58,476 bases of DNA from an uncultured Prevotellaceae bacterium (lineage in GTDB: Bacteria > Bacteroidota > Bacteroidia > Bacteroidales > Bacteroidaceae). Made by a program: the position numbers and the translations under genes. Below the pieces are notes generated by a model, which worked only from the letters and a program-made list of their open reading frames with translations, made no database searches and was not told the DNA's origin. Positions 8,682-17,307 of this stretch are shown here, piece by piece (position 1 is the first letter of the stretch; every line of letters starts with the position of its first letter). The stretch spans positions 1 to 58,476 of the forward strand of contig UQST01000015.1 of NCBI GenBank assembly GCA_900543815.1, in the 5' to 3' direction.

Positions 8682-10274
8682 ATGAAATATCCCATAGGAA
8701 TACAAGAGTTCGACAAGATTCGCGAGGGCGGATATGTGTATGTTGACAAGACCAGACAGGTATTCTCCCTCACACACGAAGGAGGTGTCTATTTCCTTGG
8801 TCGCCCACGACGCTTCGGGAAGAGCCTGCTCATCTCCACACTGGAGAACTATTACCTGGGCAAGAAAGAGCTCTTCGAGGGGCTGGACATCTACGAGCTG
8901 GAGACGGAATGGAAAACCTACCCGGTGTTCCGAATCGACTTCGGACAGGGAAACTATGCCGACTCGGGCAACCTGGACCAGGTGCTGAACATGTATCTGA
9001 GCAAATGGGAAAAGGCATATCACGTGGGCAACACAGCCGACACCACATCCTACAGTCTGCGACTGGGCAACATTCTGGAGGCCGCCCACCAGCAGACAGG
9101 CCAGCGGGCAGTGGTGCTCATCGACGAATATAACAAGCCGATGCTGGATGTAATGGACCTGGACATCAAAGTGGAGCGGAGTGGCGAGCTGATCACACTG
9201 GAGCAATACAACAGGGAAGTGCTGCGCGGACTCTACACCACCTTCAAGGCTGCCGACAAGCACCTGCAGTTTCTGATGCTTACAGGCGTTACAAAATTCT
9301 CACAAGTGAGCATGTTCAGCGGTTTCAACCAACCCAACGACATCAGCATGAGTCCCCGCTACGACACCATATGCGGCATCACCGAGGAGGAGATGACCGA
9401 ATATTTCCAGGAGCCGATAGCCGAGATGGCCGCCATATACCGCTGTACTCCGCAGGAGATGACAGCGAGACTGAAGAAGCAGTATGACGGCTACCACTTC
9501 TCCGACAGACTGCATGGGGTGTTCAACCCCTTCAGTCTGTTGAACGCATTTGAGAACCTGCGCATGCAGGACTACTGGTTCCGCACAGGCACGCCCACCT
9601 ACCTCATCCGTCTGCTCAATCATTTCGGCGAGAATATTGATGAGATGACGGGACGCTACTACATGCAGGAGCAGTTTATCGACTACAAGGCCAATGTAGA
9701 TAGTCCGCTACCCATGATTTACCAGAGCGGCTACTTCACCATCAAGGACTTTGACTTCGAGTCGAACTCCTTCATGCTGGACTTCCCCAACGATGAAGTA
9801 AAAAGAGGCTTCGTCTCTATGCTGGCCAACAACTACCTGAAGCCAAAGGGAGCTGTGGAGAACTGGCTGACAACAGCCACCCAATGCCTGAGACAAGGAG
9901 AGATAGAACAGTTCCACACGCTGCTCACCTCATTCCTGGCCAGCATCCCCTATTCCATGCGCAGGAAGGAGAACGAGAGGGAGCGCGAGCGCTACTTCCA
10001 CTACACCTTCTATCTGCTGCTAAGGCTCATCAGCACCTTCCTCATCTACACCGAGAAGGTACAGAGCCAGGGAAGAGTGGATTGTATCGTGGAGACTCCC
10101 CAGTTTATCTACATCTTCGAATTCAAGCTCGACGGCTCAGCCAGCGAAGCCCTCAGACAGATAGAGGAGAAAGGCTATGCCAGAGAATACGCCACCGACA
10201 GCCGAAAGCTCTACAGGATAGGTTGCAGCTTCTCGTCAGAGAGCGGCACCATAGATGACTGGAAGGTGGAGTGA
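8682..10274 (+). CDS. AAA-ATPase-like protein with a PD-(D/E)XK nuclease-like C-terminus
   Basis: The 530-residue product starts MKYPIGIQEF, the standard opening of the AAA-ATPase-like family (PF09820). Its N-terminal half has YVYVDKT and a P-loop variant GRPRRFGKSLL (40-50), then VVLIDEYNKP as the Walker B region. The C-terminus has a PD-(D/E)XK-like set, Asp467 in GRVDC and EFK at 480-482, as in the DUF1703 nuclease-like domain that accompanies this family. These genes are abundant and multi-copy in Bacteroidetes and look mobile; their role is unproven, with nuclease or toxin-like roles suggested. It is a single gene with a shared bidirectional hairpin downstream. Confidence 0.88.
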   Translation: MKYPIGIQEFDKIREGGYVYVDKTRQVFSLTHEGGVYFLGRPRRFGKSLLISTLENYYLGKKELFEGLDIYELETEWKTYPVFRIDFGQGNYADSGNLDQVLNMYLSKWEKAYHVGNTADTTSYSLRLGNILEAAHQQTGQRAVVLIDEYNKPMLDVMDLDIKVERSGELITLEQYNREVLRGLYTTFKAADKHLQFLMLTGVTKFSQVSMFSGFNQPNDISMSPRYDTICGITEEEMTEYFQEPIAEMAAIYRCTPQEMTARLKKQYDGYHFSDRLHGVFNPFSLLNAFENLRMQDYWFRTGTPTYLIRLLNHFGENIDEMTGRYYMQEQFIDYKANVDSPLPMIYQSGYFTIKDFDFESNSFMLDFPNDEVKRGFVSMLANNYLKPKGAVENWLTTATQCLRQGEIEQFHTLLTSFLASIPYSMRRKENERERERYFHYTFYLLLRLISTFLIYTEKVQSQGRVDCIVETPQFIYIFEFKLDGSASEALRQIEEKGYAREYATDSRKLYRIGCSFSSESGTIDDWKVE

Positions 10275-10313
10275 GGCCGGCGCCGCACCAAGGACAGAAG
10301 AAGAGAAAAACAG

Positions 10314-10357
10314 AGAAGGCATCCTGTGAGAGCGTTTCAGCCTCACGGATGCCTTCT
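10314..10357. terminator. Bidirectional hairpin between convergent genes
   Basis: AGAAGGCATCC and GGATGCCTTCT form an 11-bp stem with a further GTGAG/CTCAC pairing inside. It sits between the plus-strand ATPase-like gene (stop 10274) and the minus-strand ackA (stop 10380) and can end both transcripts. Confidence 0.75.
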
Positions 10358-10379
10358 TCTGGTATGATTACGTGCCTGA

Positions 10380-11576
10380 TCAGCAGGCCAGAGACTCGGT
10401 GTCGAGTGCTATCATCAGCTCCTCGTCGGTGGGGATGCAGCACACAGTCACCTGGCTGTCATCAGCAGAGAGGATAGCCTCGGTGGCACGGCAAGAGCGG
10501 TTCTTGGTCTCGTCCATCTTGACGCCCATGAACTCCAGCCCCTGTGTAGCGCCCTCGCGAACCTCCCACTGGTTCTCACCGGCACCGCCTGTGAAGACGA
10601 TGATATCCACACCGCCCATAGCAGCAGCATACTGGCCGATGTACTTACGGATGCGATAGGTGTACATCTCCTTGGCCAGACGAGCCTGGTCATTGCCGTT
10701 GGCGATGCCTGCCAGGATGTCGCGGAAGTCGCTGCTCAACTGACTCACGCCTGCCAGACCCGACTGCTTGTTGAGCAGATTGCTGATGCCGTGGGTGTCG
10801 AGATGCAGTTTGTCCATCAGGAAGGTCACTGCACCAGCATCGATATCACCGCTGCGTGTACCCATCATCAGACCTTCGAGGGGAGTGAGACCCATTGAGG
10901 TATCCACACACTTGCCGTCCTTCACAGCGGCAATAGAGGCACCGTTGCCGATGTGGCAGGTGATGATCTTCTTGCCCTCGGCGCTCTGCAGACCCAAGAA
11001 CTTGCACACGCGCTGTGATACATAGCGGTGGCTGGTGCCGTGGAAACCATAGCGGCGAACACCGTACTTCTTGTAAAGCTCATAGGGAAGAGCATACATG
11101 AAGGCATAGTCGGGCATTGTCTGGTGGAAAGCAGTATCAAAGACACCCACCTGAGGGATATTGGGCAGCAGAGCCTTCACGGCATTCACGCCCTTGATAT
11201 TGGCAGGGTTGTGCAGGGGAGCCAGGTCGTTGCAGGCAGCAAAAGCCTCCATCACCTCGGGGGTAAGCAGCACCGACTTGTTGAAACGCTCGCCTCCGTG
11301 CACCATGCGGTGGCCTACGGCACCCAGCTCATTGAGGTCGGAGAGCACAGCATATTCGCCCTGTGTGAGCACCTCGAAGATAAACTGCACGCCGGCAGTG
11401 TGCTCCTCGATGGGACGCATGATGCGATGCTTCTCACCATTGAGCTTCACGTTGATGAAAGAATCAGGCAGACCTATCTTCTCGATACCGCCGCTGGTGA
11501 TGACAGAGTGGTCTGCCATGTCGTAAAGTGCATACTTAATAGAACTGCTTCCGCAGTTGAGTACCAAAATCTTCAT
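10380..11576 (-). CDS. ackA: Acetate kinase
   Basis: The 398-residue product converts acetyl phosphate and ADP to acetate and ATP in the cytoplasm, the energy-yielding end of the Pta-AckA route. It begins with LVLNCGSSSIKYALYD, the first acetokinase signature, and has GHRMVHGGERF, YGFHGTSH and an adenosine-binding FTGGAGEN region. The length is normal for the family. Its usual partner pta lies upstream on the same strand, but a four-helix-bundle gene with flanking repeats is inserted between them, leaving pta and ackA about 500 bp apart. Confidence 0.97.
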   Translation of the reverse strand: MKILVLNCGSSSIKYALYDMADHSVITSGGIEKIGLPDSFINVKLNGEKHRIMRPIEEHTAGVQFIFEVLTQGEYAVLSDLNELGAVGHRMVHGGERFNKSVLLTPEVMEAFAACNDLAPLHNPANIKGVNAVKALLPNIPQVGVFDTAFHQTMPDYAFMYALPYELYKKYGVRRYGFHGTSHRYVSQRVCKFLGLQSAEGKKIITCHIGNGASIAAVKDGKCVDTSMGLTPLEGLMMGTRSGDIDAGAVTFLMDKLHLDTHGISNLLNKQSGLAGVSQLSSDFRDILAGIANGNDQARLAKEMYTYRIRKYIGQYAAAMGGVDIIVFTGGAGENQWEVREGATQGLEFMGVKMDETKNRSCRATEAILSADDSQVTVCCIPTDEELMIALDTESLAC

Positions 11577-11589
11577 TACTATGTAAGTG

Positions 11590-12068
11590 ATAAGTGAAAG
11601 GTGAAAAGTGAAAAGTGCTGCGCTATGAGCATCTTCGTCATTTCATCCTTCACTCGGGTTGTTATTCTTTAAGTTTGTTTGTTACTGTTTTGATTGAAGA
11701 AACGAGCAGTGCGATGATTTCGCTTAAATCCTTTTCCATGCTGGCGTGTTGCAACTCCGTGATGGCTGCTGCATGGGCAAGCCGTCGGAGCCAGTTGCGT
11801 GTCTCGTTGGCTTCCTTGAGCGCTATACGCAGCTTGAAGGCGAAATCGGCCTTGCTTGAAGCGAATTGTGCTTCGCCCACATTGGCAGATATCGAGGTCC
11901 CCGACCTCAATATCTGCTGTATGACAGGCGACAAGTATCTGGGCGCATTATCATGTAGATAGCCCGCCATCCTGATGATGCGGTCGGCGAAAGCCTCGCT
12001 CTTGAGGGCGAGAACTGACCCGTAGCACCCAGTACTATGCACTTTTCACTTTTCGTTTTTCACTTCGC
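11590..12068. repeat. Inverted GTGAAAA-type repeats flanking the four-helix-bundle gene
   Basis: Left of the gene, 11590-11622 reads as repeated AAGTGAAA/AAAAGTG units ending GTGCTGCGC. Right of it, 12040-12068 holds the inverted form (GCACTTTTCACTTTTC, TTTTTCACTT, GCGC). The two arms bracket the gene like ends of a small mobile cassette. They are imperfect and partly simple-sequence. Confidence 0.6.
11662..12042 (-). CDS. Four-helix-bundle protein (23S rRNA intervening-sequence protein family)
   Basis: The product has 126 residues if it starts at the GTG at 12042, which lies inside the flanking repeat. The core matches the S23/IVP four-helix-bundle family (PF05635): SEAFADRIIRMAGYL, then SGTSISANVGEAQ, ADFAFKLRIALKEANETRNWL and a leucine-rich last helix. 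Members are found in rRNA intervening sequences, as Avd-like partners of diversity-generating retroelements, and as stand-alone genes of unknown role; binding of nucleic acid is suspected. Here it interrupts the pta-ackA pair, bracketed by inverted GTGAAAA repeats. I infer an insertion rather than an operon partner. Confidence 0.85.
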   Translation of the reverse strand: MHSTGCYGSVLALKSEAFADRIIRMAGYLHDNAPRYLSPVIQQILRSGTSISANVGEAQFASSKADFAFKLRIALKEANETRNWLRRLAHAAAITELQHASMEKDLSEIIALLVSSIKTVTNKLKE

Positions 12069-12081
12069 GCAACGCGCGACG

Positions 12082-13089
12082 TTATTTTGCGTCCATTGCC
12101 TGACAGGCTGTGATGGCCACCATCTTATAGATGTCATCCACCGAGCAGCCGCGTGACAGGTCGTTGACAGGACGGGCGATACCCTGCAGAATGGGGCCAA
12201 TAGCCTCGGCGTGACCAAGACGCTGCACCAGCTTATAGCTGATGTTGCCCACCTCCAGGCAGGGGAACACCAGCACGTTGGCCTTTCCTGCGATGTCGCT
12301 ACCGGGAGCTTTCTTGCTTCCTACTGAGGGAACCAGAGCGGCATCAGCCTGCAGCTCGCCATCGAGCTTCAGGCTGGGATCCAGCTCATGAGCCAGTCGG
12401 GTGGCCTCTACCACCTTGTCCACCACCTCATGCTTGGCGCTTCCCTTGGTGCTGAATGACAGCATAGCCACGCGAGGGTCGCTGAAACCAGCCACACTCT
12501 TGGCAGTCTGTGCGGTGCACACAGCTATCTGAGCCAGCTGTGCAGCATCGGGAACAGGTGTAACAGCCACGTCACCCACTACCAGCACACCATCCTCGCC
12601 GTACTCGGGAGCCTGTGTGATGAGCAGCATAGCGCCGCTCACGCAAGACACTCCAGGAGCGCACTTGATGATCTGAAGTGCGGGGCGAAGAGTGTCGCCG
12701 GTGGTTGAGAGTGCGCCGCTAATCTGTCCGTCGGCATCACCGTTCTTGATAATCAGGCATCCGAAGTAGAGAGGGTCCATCACCTTGCGGCGGGCCTCCT
12801 CGATGGTCATGCCTTTCTTCTGGCGCAGCTGGAAGAGCAATTGCGCATATTCCTCTGTCTTGGGGCTGGTGGCAGGGTCGATGATAGTAGCCTTGCCCAC
12901 GTGTTTGAGACCCAGTTTGTCGGCAAGTGAGAAGATTTCCTGCTCGTTGCCGATGAGGATGATGTCGGCCAGTTCGTCGGCCAGAGCACGGTCGGCGGCG
13001 GTCAGTGTACGTTCCTCCAGGCTCTCAGGCAGCACGATACGCTGCTTGTTCTGCTGAGCGCGGAGGATGATCTTGTCCATTAAGCTCAT
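12082..13089 (-). CDS. pta: Phosphate acetyltransferase
   Basis: The 335-residue product is the short, single-domain form that moves the acetyl group between CoA and phosphate. It begins with MDKIILRAQQNKQRIVLPES and has the PTA strings DGQISGALSTTGDTLRPALQII, PDAAQLAQIA, SFSTKGSA and a conserved LVFPCLEVGNISYKL near the C-terminus. The start could be 13089 or the ATG three codons later (13080). It lies 45 bp after cdaA on the same strand. With ackA it forms the acetate-producing route. Confidence 0.96.
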   Translation of the reverse strand: MSLMDKIILRAQQNKQRIVLPESLEERTLTAADRALADELADIILIGNEQEIFSLADKLGLKHVGKATIIDPATSPKTEEYAQLLFQLRQKKGMTIEEARRKVMDPLYFGCLIIKNGDADGQISGALSTTGDTLRPALQIIKCAPGVSCVSGAMLLITQAPEYGEDGVLVVGDVAVTPVPDAAQLAQIAVCTAQTAKSVAGFSDPRVAMLSFSTKGSAKHEVVDKVVEATRLAHELDPSLKLDGELQADAALVPSVGSKKAPGSDIAGKANVLVFPCLEVGNISYKLVQRLGHAEAIGPILQGIARPVNDLSRGCSVDDIYKMVAITACQAMDAK

Positions 13090-13134
13090 GATGCTTACTC
13101 CTTATAACATATAATTGTGTGTTGTTATGTCGTG

Positions 13135-13914
13135 TCAGAATTTGCCCTTCATCAGCAGCAGCTCCAGGTCTTCGGCCGACAGGCGCGAGCGGAACTCGTC
13201 GTTGTAGGCGGCGCTGATGTTGCCCGTCTCCTCGCTCACCACGATGGCCAGAGCGTCTGTCTCCTTGCTGATACCCTTGGCAGCGCGGTGACGCAGACCG
13301 AACTCCTTGGGAATGTCCATATCGTGACTGATGGGCAGGATGCAGCCTGCAGCCGTTATCTTTTCGCCCGAGATGATCATAGCACCATCGTGCAGGGGGC
13401 TGTTCTTGAAGAAGATATTCTCAATGAGGCGCTGACTGATGCGTGCGTTGAGCACCTCACCCGTACGGATGAAGTCGGTCAGCGGCAACTGGTTCTGCAT
13501 CACTATGAGTGCTCCCACGCGCTGTTTGCTCATGTTTAGACAAGCCATCACGATGGGGAAGATATCCTCACGCTCGTGCGCCATGCCAGGTATCCCCCTT
13601 TTCTTCTCGGGTCGGAAGAGGTGGATAAAGCGTCTGGCACGCTGATGAGCTCCGATGGTGTAGAAGAAGTGGCGTATCTCCTCCTGGAAGAGGATGATGA
13701 TGGCAATGGCTCCCACGTTGACCAGCTGGTTGAGTATATTGCCCAGGAGCTTCATCTCGAGCACCTTGCTGATGACTATCCAGAAGCTTATGAAGAGCAG
13801 CACACCATAGAAGATGTTCACCGAGCGCGACTGCTTCATCAACTTGTAACAGTAGTACAAGATGATGGCCACCAGCAGGATGTCTATCACATCCTTCAAT
13901 CCCATCTCTAACAT
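13135..13914 (-). CDS. cdaA: Membrane diadenylate cyclase (CdaA/DisA_N family)
   Basis: The 259-residue enzyme makes cyclic di-AMP from two ATP. There are three N-terminal membrane segments (about 7-25, 33-50 and 60-77), then the DAC domain with the catalytic DGA in LHDGAMI (176-178) and RHR in GLRHRAA (208-210). All key residues are present. Its start codon lies inside the last codons of folP (7-nt overlap), so translation is probably coupled. The folP-cdaA pair is conserved in Bacteroidetes. The usual glmM and cdaR partners of Firmicutes are absent here. Confidence 0.96.
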   Translation of the reverse strand: MLEMGLKDVIDILLVAIILYYCYKLMKQSRSVNIFYGVLLFISFWIVISKVLEMKLLGNILNQLVNVGAIAIIILFQEEIRHFFYTIGAHQRARRFIHLFRPEKKRGIPGMAHEREDIFPIVMACLNMSKQRVGALIVMQNQLPLTDFIRTGEVLNARISQRLIENIFFKNSPLHDGAMIISGEKITAAGCILPISHDMDIPKEFGLRHRAAKGISKETDALAIVVSEETGNISAAYNDEFRSRLSAEDLELLLMKGKF

Positions 13915-14765
13915 GAGCGCATCTTATTGGTTATCTTCACTGCCTCTACGGCCTCCTTCACGTCATGCACACGCAGGATGGCTGCACCCTTCTGCAGAGC
14001 CAGCGTGTTGAGCACAGTGGTTCCGTTGAGTGCATCCTGCGGTGTTCCGCCCAGCAGGCGGTATATCATCGACTTGCGGCTGATGCCCACCAATATAGGC
14101 AGCTCCAGCACATGCAGATCCTCGAGGCGGTGCATGAGCTCATAGTTGTGCTCCAGCGTCTTTGCGAAGCCGAATCCAGGGTCGAGGATGATATCTGCCA
14201 CCCCCATCTCGTGCAGTCGGTGCACACGTGCGGCGAAGTACTGAAGCATCTCGGTGAGCAAGTCATCATAGTGAGGTGCCTGCTGCATGTTCTGCGGATT
14301 GCCCTTCATGTGCATGAGGATATAGGGAACTCCCAGGCTGGCCACTGTGGAGAACATGTTCCCGTCCAGTTCGCCACCCGAGATGTCATTGATGATCTGC
14401 ACCCCGAACTCCTCCACGCACATGCGTGCTACATCGGAGCGGAAGGTATCCACACTCACCACAGCATCGGGAGCCACACGTCGCAAGACAGCCAGCGCAT
14501 GACGAAGACGCTCCATCTCCTGCTCGGGCGACACGTCGTCGGCACCCGACCGGCTCGAATAGGCTCCTATGTCAATCATATCGGCTCCCTCGGCCAGCAT
14601 CTGCCGTGTGCGCAGCTCGATGTCTGCCTCGGTCTGCTTACGGCTCTGGGCATAAAAGGAGTCGGGGGTGACATTGAGAATACCCATCACTCGCGGGACG
14701 CTCAAATCCATAAGCGTTCCGCCCACATTTATGGTATAATGGGGAAGTTGTCTCGTCTCGTTCAT
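13908..14765 (-). CDS. folP: Dihydropteroate synthase
   Basis: The 286-residue product joins p-aminobenzoate to the pterin pyrophosphate in folate synthesis. Motifs seen are RVMGILNVTPDSFY, the GADMIDIGAYSSRSGA loop, INDISGG, DIILDPGFGFAKT and a final RVHDVKEAVEAV. I chose the ATG at 14765 (MNETRQLPHYTINVGG) because a TAACTTTG promoter box lies at 14793-14786, which rules out the longer in-frame starts at 14798 and 14864. The leader would then be only about 15 nt. It heads the folP-cdaA-pta run and is divergent from murF. Confidence 0.95.
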   Translation of the reverse strand: MNETRQLPHYTINVGGTLMDLSVPRVMGILNVTPDSFYAQSRKQTEADIELRTRQMLAEGADMIDIGAYSSRSGADDVSPEQEMERLRHALAVLRRVAPDAVVSVDTFRSDVARMCVEEFGVQIINDISGGELDGNMFSTVASLGVPYILMHMKGNPQNMQQAPHYDDLLTEMLQYFAARVHRLHEMGVADIILDPGFGFAKTLEHNYELMHRLEDLHVLELPILVGISRKSMIYRLLGGTPQDALNGTTVLNTLALQKGAAILRVHDVKEAVEAVKITNKMRSC

Positions 14766-14785
14766 GCCACCTCTGTTATGACGGG

Positions 14786-14793
14786 CAAAGTTA
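14786..14793 (-). promoter_or_regulatory. folP promoter, -7 element
   Basis: The minus strand reads TAACTTTG, an exact TAnnTTTG box, 21 bp before the folP ATG. It decides the folP start codon. Confidence 0.65.
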
Positions 14794-14836
14794 TTCATTA
14801 TTTGAGGAACGTACAAGCGAAACGGGAAAAATGCGC

Positions 14837-14844
14837 TAACTTTG
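14837..14844 (+). promoter_or_regulatory. murF promoter, -7 element
   Basis: TAACTTTG occurs again, now on the plus strand, 40 bp before the murF ATG at 14884. It rules out the longer in-frame start at 14842. The two divergent boxes are 43 bp apart, so the two promoters overlap. Confidence 0.65.
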
Positions 14845-14883
14845 CGCTGGACTCGGGGCAGCATGCCTCTGTGTCAGTGTAAA

Positions 14884-16224
14884 ATGAATGGAAAGATGAC
14901 TTCACTGGAATCACTCTATGAGCTCTACCTGCAACACCCGCAGGTGACAACGGACAGCCGCGACTGTCCCAAGGGCTCTATCTTCTTTGCCCTCAAGGGC
15001 GAATCGTTTGACGGAAACCGCTTTGCTGCCCGTGCACTGGAGCAGGGATGCGCAGCTGCCGTGGTGGATAACCCCGAGGTGGCTGTTGACGACCGCTTCG
15101 TGCTTGTCAGCGATGTGCTGGAAACCCTGCAGCAACTGGCCGCCATGCACCGCCGACGCTGGGGGAAAACCGTCATACAGATAACCGGAACCAACGGCAA
15201 GACGACCACCAAGGAGCTCATAGCGGCTGTGCTCTCGCAAGCGCATCACGTGCTATATACCCAGGGCAACCTGAACAACCACATAGGAGTACCCCGCACA
15301 CTGCTTCGCCTGACCGACGAACACGACCTGGCGGTGGTGGAGACGGGAGCCAATCATCCCGGAGAGATACGTTTCCTGTGCTCGCTGGTGCATGCCGACT
15401 ACGGACTCATCACCAATGTGGGACGGGCGCACCTGCTTGGGTTCGGCTCGTTTGAGGGCGTGAAGCGCACCAAAGGCGAGCTCTATGACGACCTGAGCCG
15501 GCGTGGCGGACAGATTTTTCTGAATGCGCTGGACGATGATCTGCGCCAGATGGCCCAGGAAAGGGGACTCATGGTGGGCCGTCAGGCTATCCCCTACGTG
15601 GAGGCAAGGGTAGAGAGCTGCTCACCCTTCCTGCATATCCAGTGGCGCCAGGATGTAGATGAGCCTTGGCACAGCGTGAGCACACAACTCATTGGAGCAT
15701 ACAACATTGCCAACCTGCGTGCTGCCATCACCGTGGGACTGCACTTCGGCGTATCGCCCAAGCAGATAGACCAGGCGCTGGCAGACTACCACCCCACCAA
15801 CAACCGCAGCGAGTTCAGGCAGACGGAGCACAACAGGCTGGTGGTGGATGCCTACAACGCCAACCCATCGAGCATGGAGGCAGCACTCACGGCATTCGAC
15901 TTCGTGGAACAACCATCCAAGATGGTCATCCTGGGTGACATGCGTGAGCTGGGAGCCGAAAGCCGCCAGGAGCACCTGCGCGTGCTGCATCAGTTGCACC
16001 GCATGCACCTTGAGCAGGTGTGGCTGGTGGGCAGCGAGTTTGCTGCCGCCCTGCAGGATTTCCTCGGGGAGAATGCCGATGCACAGCAGACTACCACCTA
16101 CCTCACCTTCGAAAGCGAACAGCAGGTGGAGCAGCATCTGGCAACCCATCCGCTGGAGGGCCACACCATCCTGGTGAAAGGCAGCAACGGCACAGGACTC
16201 TTCCGCCTTCCTGCCCTGCTCTGA
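14884..16224 (+). CDS. murF: UDP-N-acetylmuramoyl-tripeptide--D-alanyl-D-alanine ligase
   Basis: The 446-residue cytoplasmic ligase adds D-Ala-D-Ala to the UDP-muramyl tripeptide, the last soluble step of peptidoglycan precursor synthesis. It has the N-terminal uridine-binding part (VTTDSRDCPKGSIFFALKGE), the P-loop TGTNGKTT (101-108), the GNLNNHIGVP and ETGANHPGEI motifs typical of MurF, and DAYNANPSSM in the C-terminal domain. The length is normal. I chose the ATG at 14884 because the promoter box at 14837-14844 overlaps the longer alternative. rsmA follows 137 bp downstream. Confidence 0.96.
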   Translation: MNGKMTSLESLYELYLQHPQVTTDSRDCPKGSIFFALKGESFDGNRFAARALEQGCAAAVVDNPEVAVDDRFVLVSDVLETLQQLAAMHRRRWGKTVIQITGTNGKTTTKELIAAVLSQAHHVLYTQGNLNNHIGVPRTLLRLTDEHDLAVVETGANHPGEIRFLCSLVHADYGLITNVGRAHLLGFGSFEGVKRTKGELYDDLSRRGGQIFLNALDDDLRQMAQERGLMVGRQAIPYVEARVESCSPFLHIQWRQDVDEPWHSVSTQLIGAYNIANLRAAITVGLHFGVSPKQIDQALADYHPTNNRSEFRQTEHNRLVVDAYNANPSSMEAALTAFDFVEQPSKMVILGDMRELGAESRQEHLRVLHQLHRMHLEQVWLVGSEFAAALQDFLGENADAQQTTTYLTFESEQQVEQHLATHPLEGHTILVKGSNGTGLFRLPALL

Positions 16225-16361
16225 GCCGACCGCCCCGTACATTTACACATTATATATAATATAAGGGAAAAGGCCGGCACGCACACCCGACCACGGAACG
16301 GGCACAAGCCCAAGACAGTCCGTCACGCAAGCCTGCCCACACCACACAACATACAACACAG

Positions 16362-17192
16362 ATGAAAAGCGTCAGACCCAAGAAGCAACTCGGCCAGCAC
16401 TTCCTCACCGACCAGGATGTAGCACGCCGCATAGCCGACACCGTGGATGCCTGCCCGGCACTGCCAATACTGGAAGTGGGCCCGGGAATGGGCGTGCTCA
16501 CCCAATATCTCCTGCCCAAGGGACGGCCCGTAAAGGTGGTGGAGATAGATACCGAATCGGTAGCCTACCTCAAGGAGAATATGCCGCAGCTGGGCGAAAA
16601 CATCCTCGGGGACGATTTCCTGCGTATGCCGCTAGATCAGGTGTTCGGTGGCCAGCCCTTCGTACTCACTGGCAACTACCCCTACAACATATCAAGTCAG
16701 ATATTCTTCCGCATGCTGGAGTACCGCGACCTTATCCCCTGCTGCACAGGCATGATACAGCGCGAGGTGGCACAGCGTATGGCGGCCGGTCCCGGAAGCC
16801 GCACCTACGGCATCCTGAGCGTACTGCTGCAGGCTTGGTACAGCGTGGAGTATCTGTTCACAGTAGATGAACACGTGTTCTGTCCGCCTCCAAAGGTGAA
16901 GAGCGCCGTTATCCAGCTGACCCGCAATGAGGTTTCCTCGCTGCCCTGCAACGAGGTGCTCTTCCGCAGAGTGGTGAAAACAACGTTCAACCAAAGGCGC
17001 AAGACGCTGCGCAACAACATACGTCCGCTGCTCGCGCAGATTGACAACGAGCAGCGCGAAAAGGGCATGCAGCCCAAGGACCACACCGAGTGGCTGGCCC
17101 AGGAACTGTTTCAGAAGCGCCCCGAACAGCTGAGCGTACAGGATTTCATCTCGCTCACCCTGAGCCTGCAGCAGGAATGCGGTCTGGAGTGA
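16362..17192 (+). CDS. rsmA: 16S rRNA dimethyladenosine transferase (RsmA/KsgA)
   Basis: The 276-residue product dimethylates two adjacent adenosines near the 3' end of 16S rRNA during 30S assembly. It begins KSVRPKKQLGQHFLTD, has the AdoMet site EVGPGMG (38-44), an acidic VVEID, and the catalytic NYPYN (105-109), where many family members have NLPYN. VKSAV and FNQRRKTLRNN in the C-terminal helical part complete the match. A 22-bp-unit repeat array begins exactly at its stop codon. Confidence 0.96.
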   Translation: MKSVRPKKQLGQHFLTDQDVARRIADTVDACPALPILEVGPGMGVLTQYLLPKGRPVKVVEIDTESVAYLKENMPQLGENILGDDFLRMPLDQVFGGQPFVLTGNYPYNISSQIFFRMLEYRDLIPCCTGMIQREVAQRMAAGPGSRTYGILSVLLQAWYSVEYLFTVDEHVFCPPPKVKSAVIQLTRNEVSSLPCNEVLFRRVVKTTFNQRRKTLRNNIRPLLAQIDNEQREKGMQPKDHTEWLAQELFQKRPEQLSVQDFISLTLSLQQECGLE

Positions 17193-17267
17193 GCACGCTG
17201 CACAGCCCATCGCAGCGCACTGCATCGGCAATCGCAATGCGCTGCGATGGCCTATGCAGTGCGCTGC
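17191..17267. repeat. 22-bp-unit array, copy A
   Basis: Units begin at 17191, 17213 and 17235 (22 nt each), with a half unit at 17257. The core is the palindrome-like CAGCGCRCTGC followed by a variable GGCNATCG-like part. It starts at the rsmA stop codon. The same family occurs at 27372-27451 and 41199-41276. Confidence 0.75.
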
Positions 17268-17307
17268 TTGATTAAACCTTCCCCAGCCCCACGAGTCACA
17301 CATTCGT

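Noticed and set aside
8682..10274. AAA-ATPase-like protein considered as part of a defence system
   Set aside because: It stands alone with its own hairpin and belongs to a family that is very abundant in Bacteroidetes; the context gives no support for a specific system.
17191..17267. 22-bp arrays considered as CRISPR
   Set aside because: There is no alternation of constant repeats and unique spacers; the units are contiguous and degenerate, and no cas genes are present.
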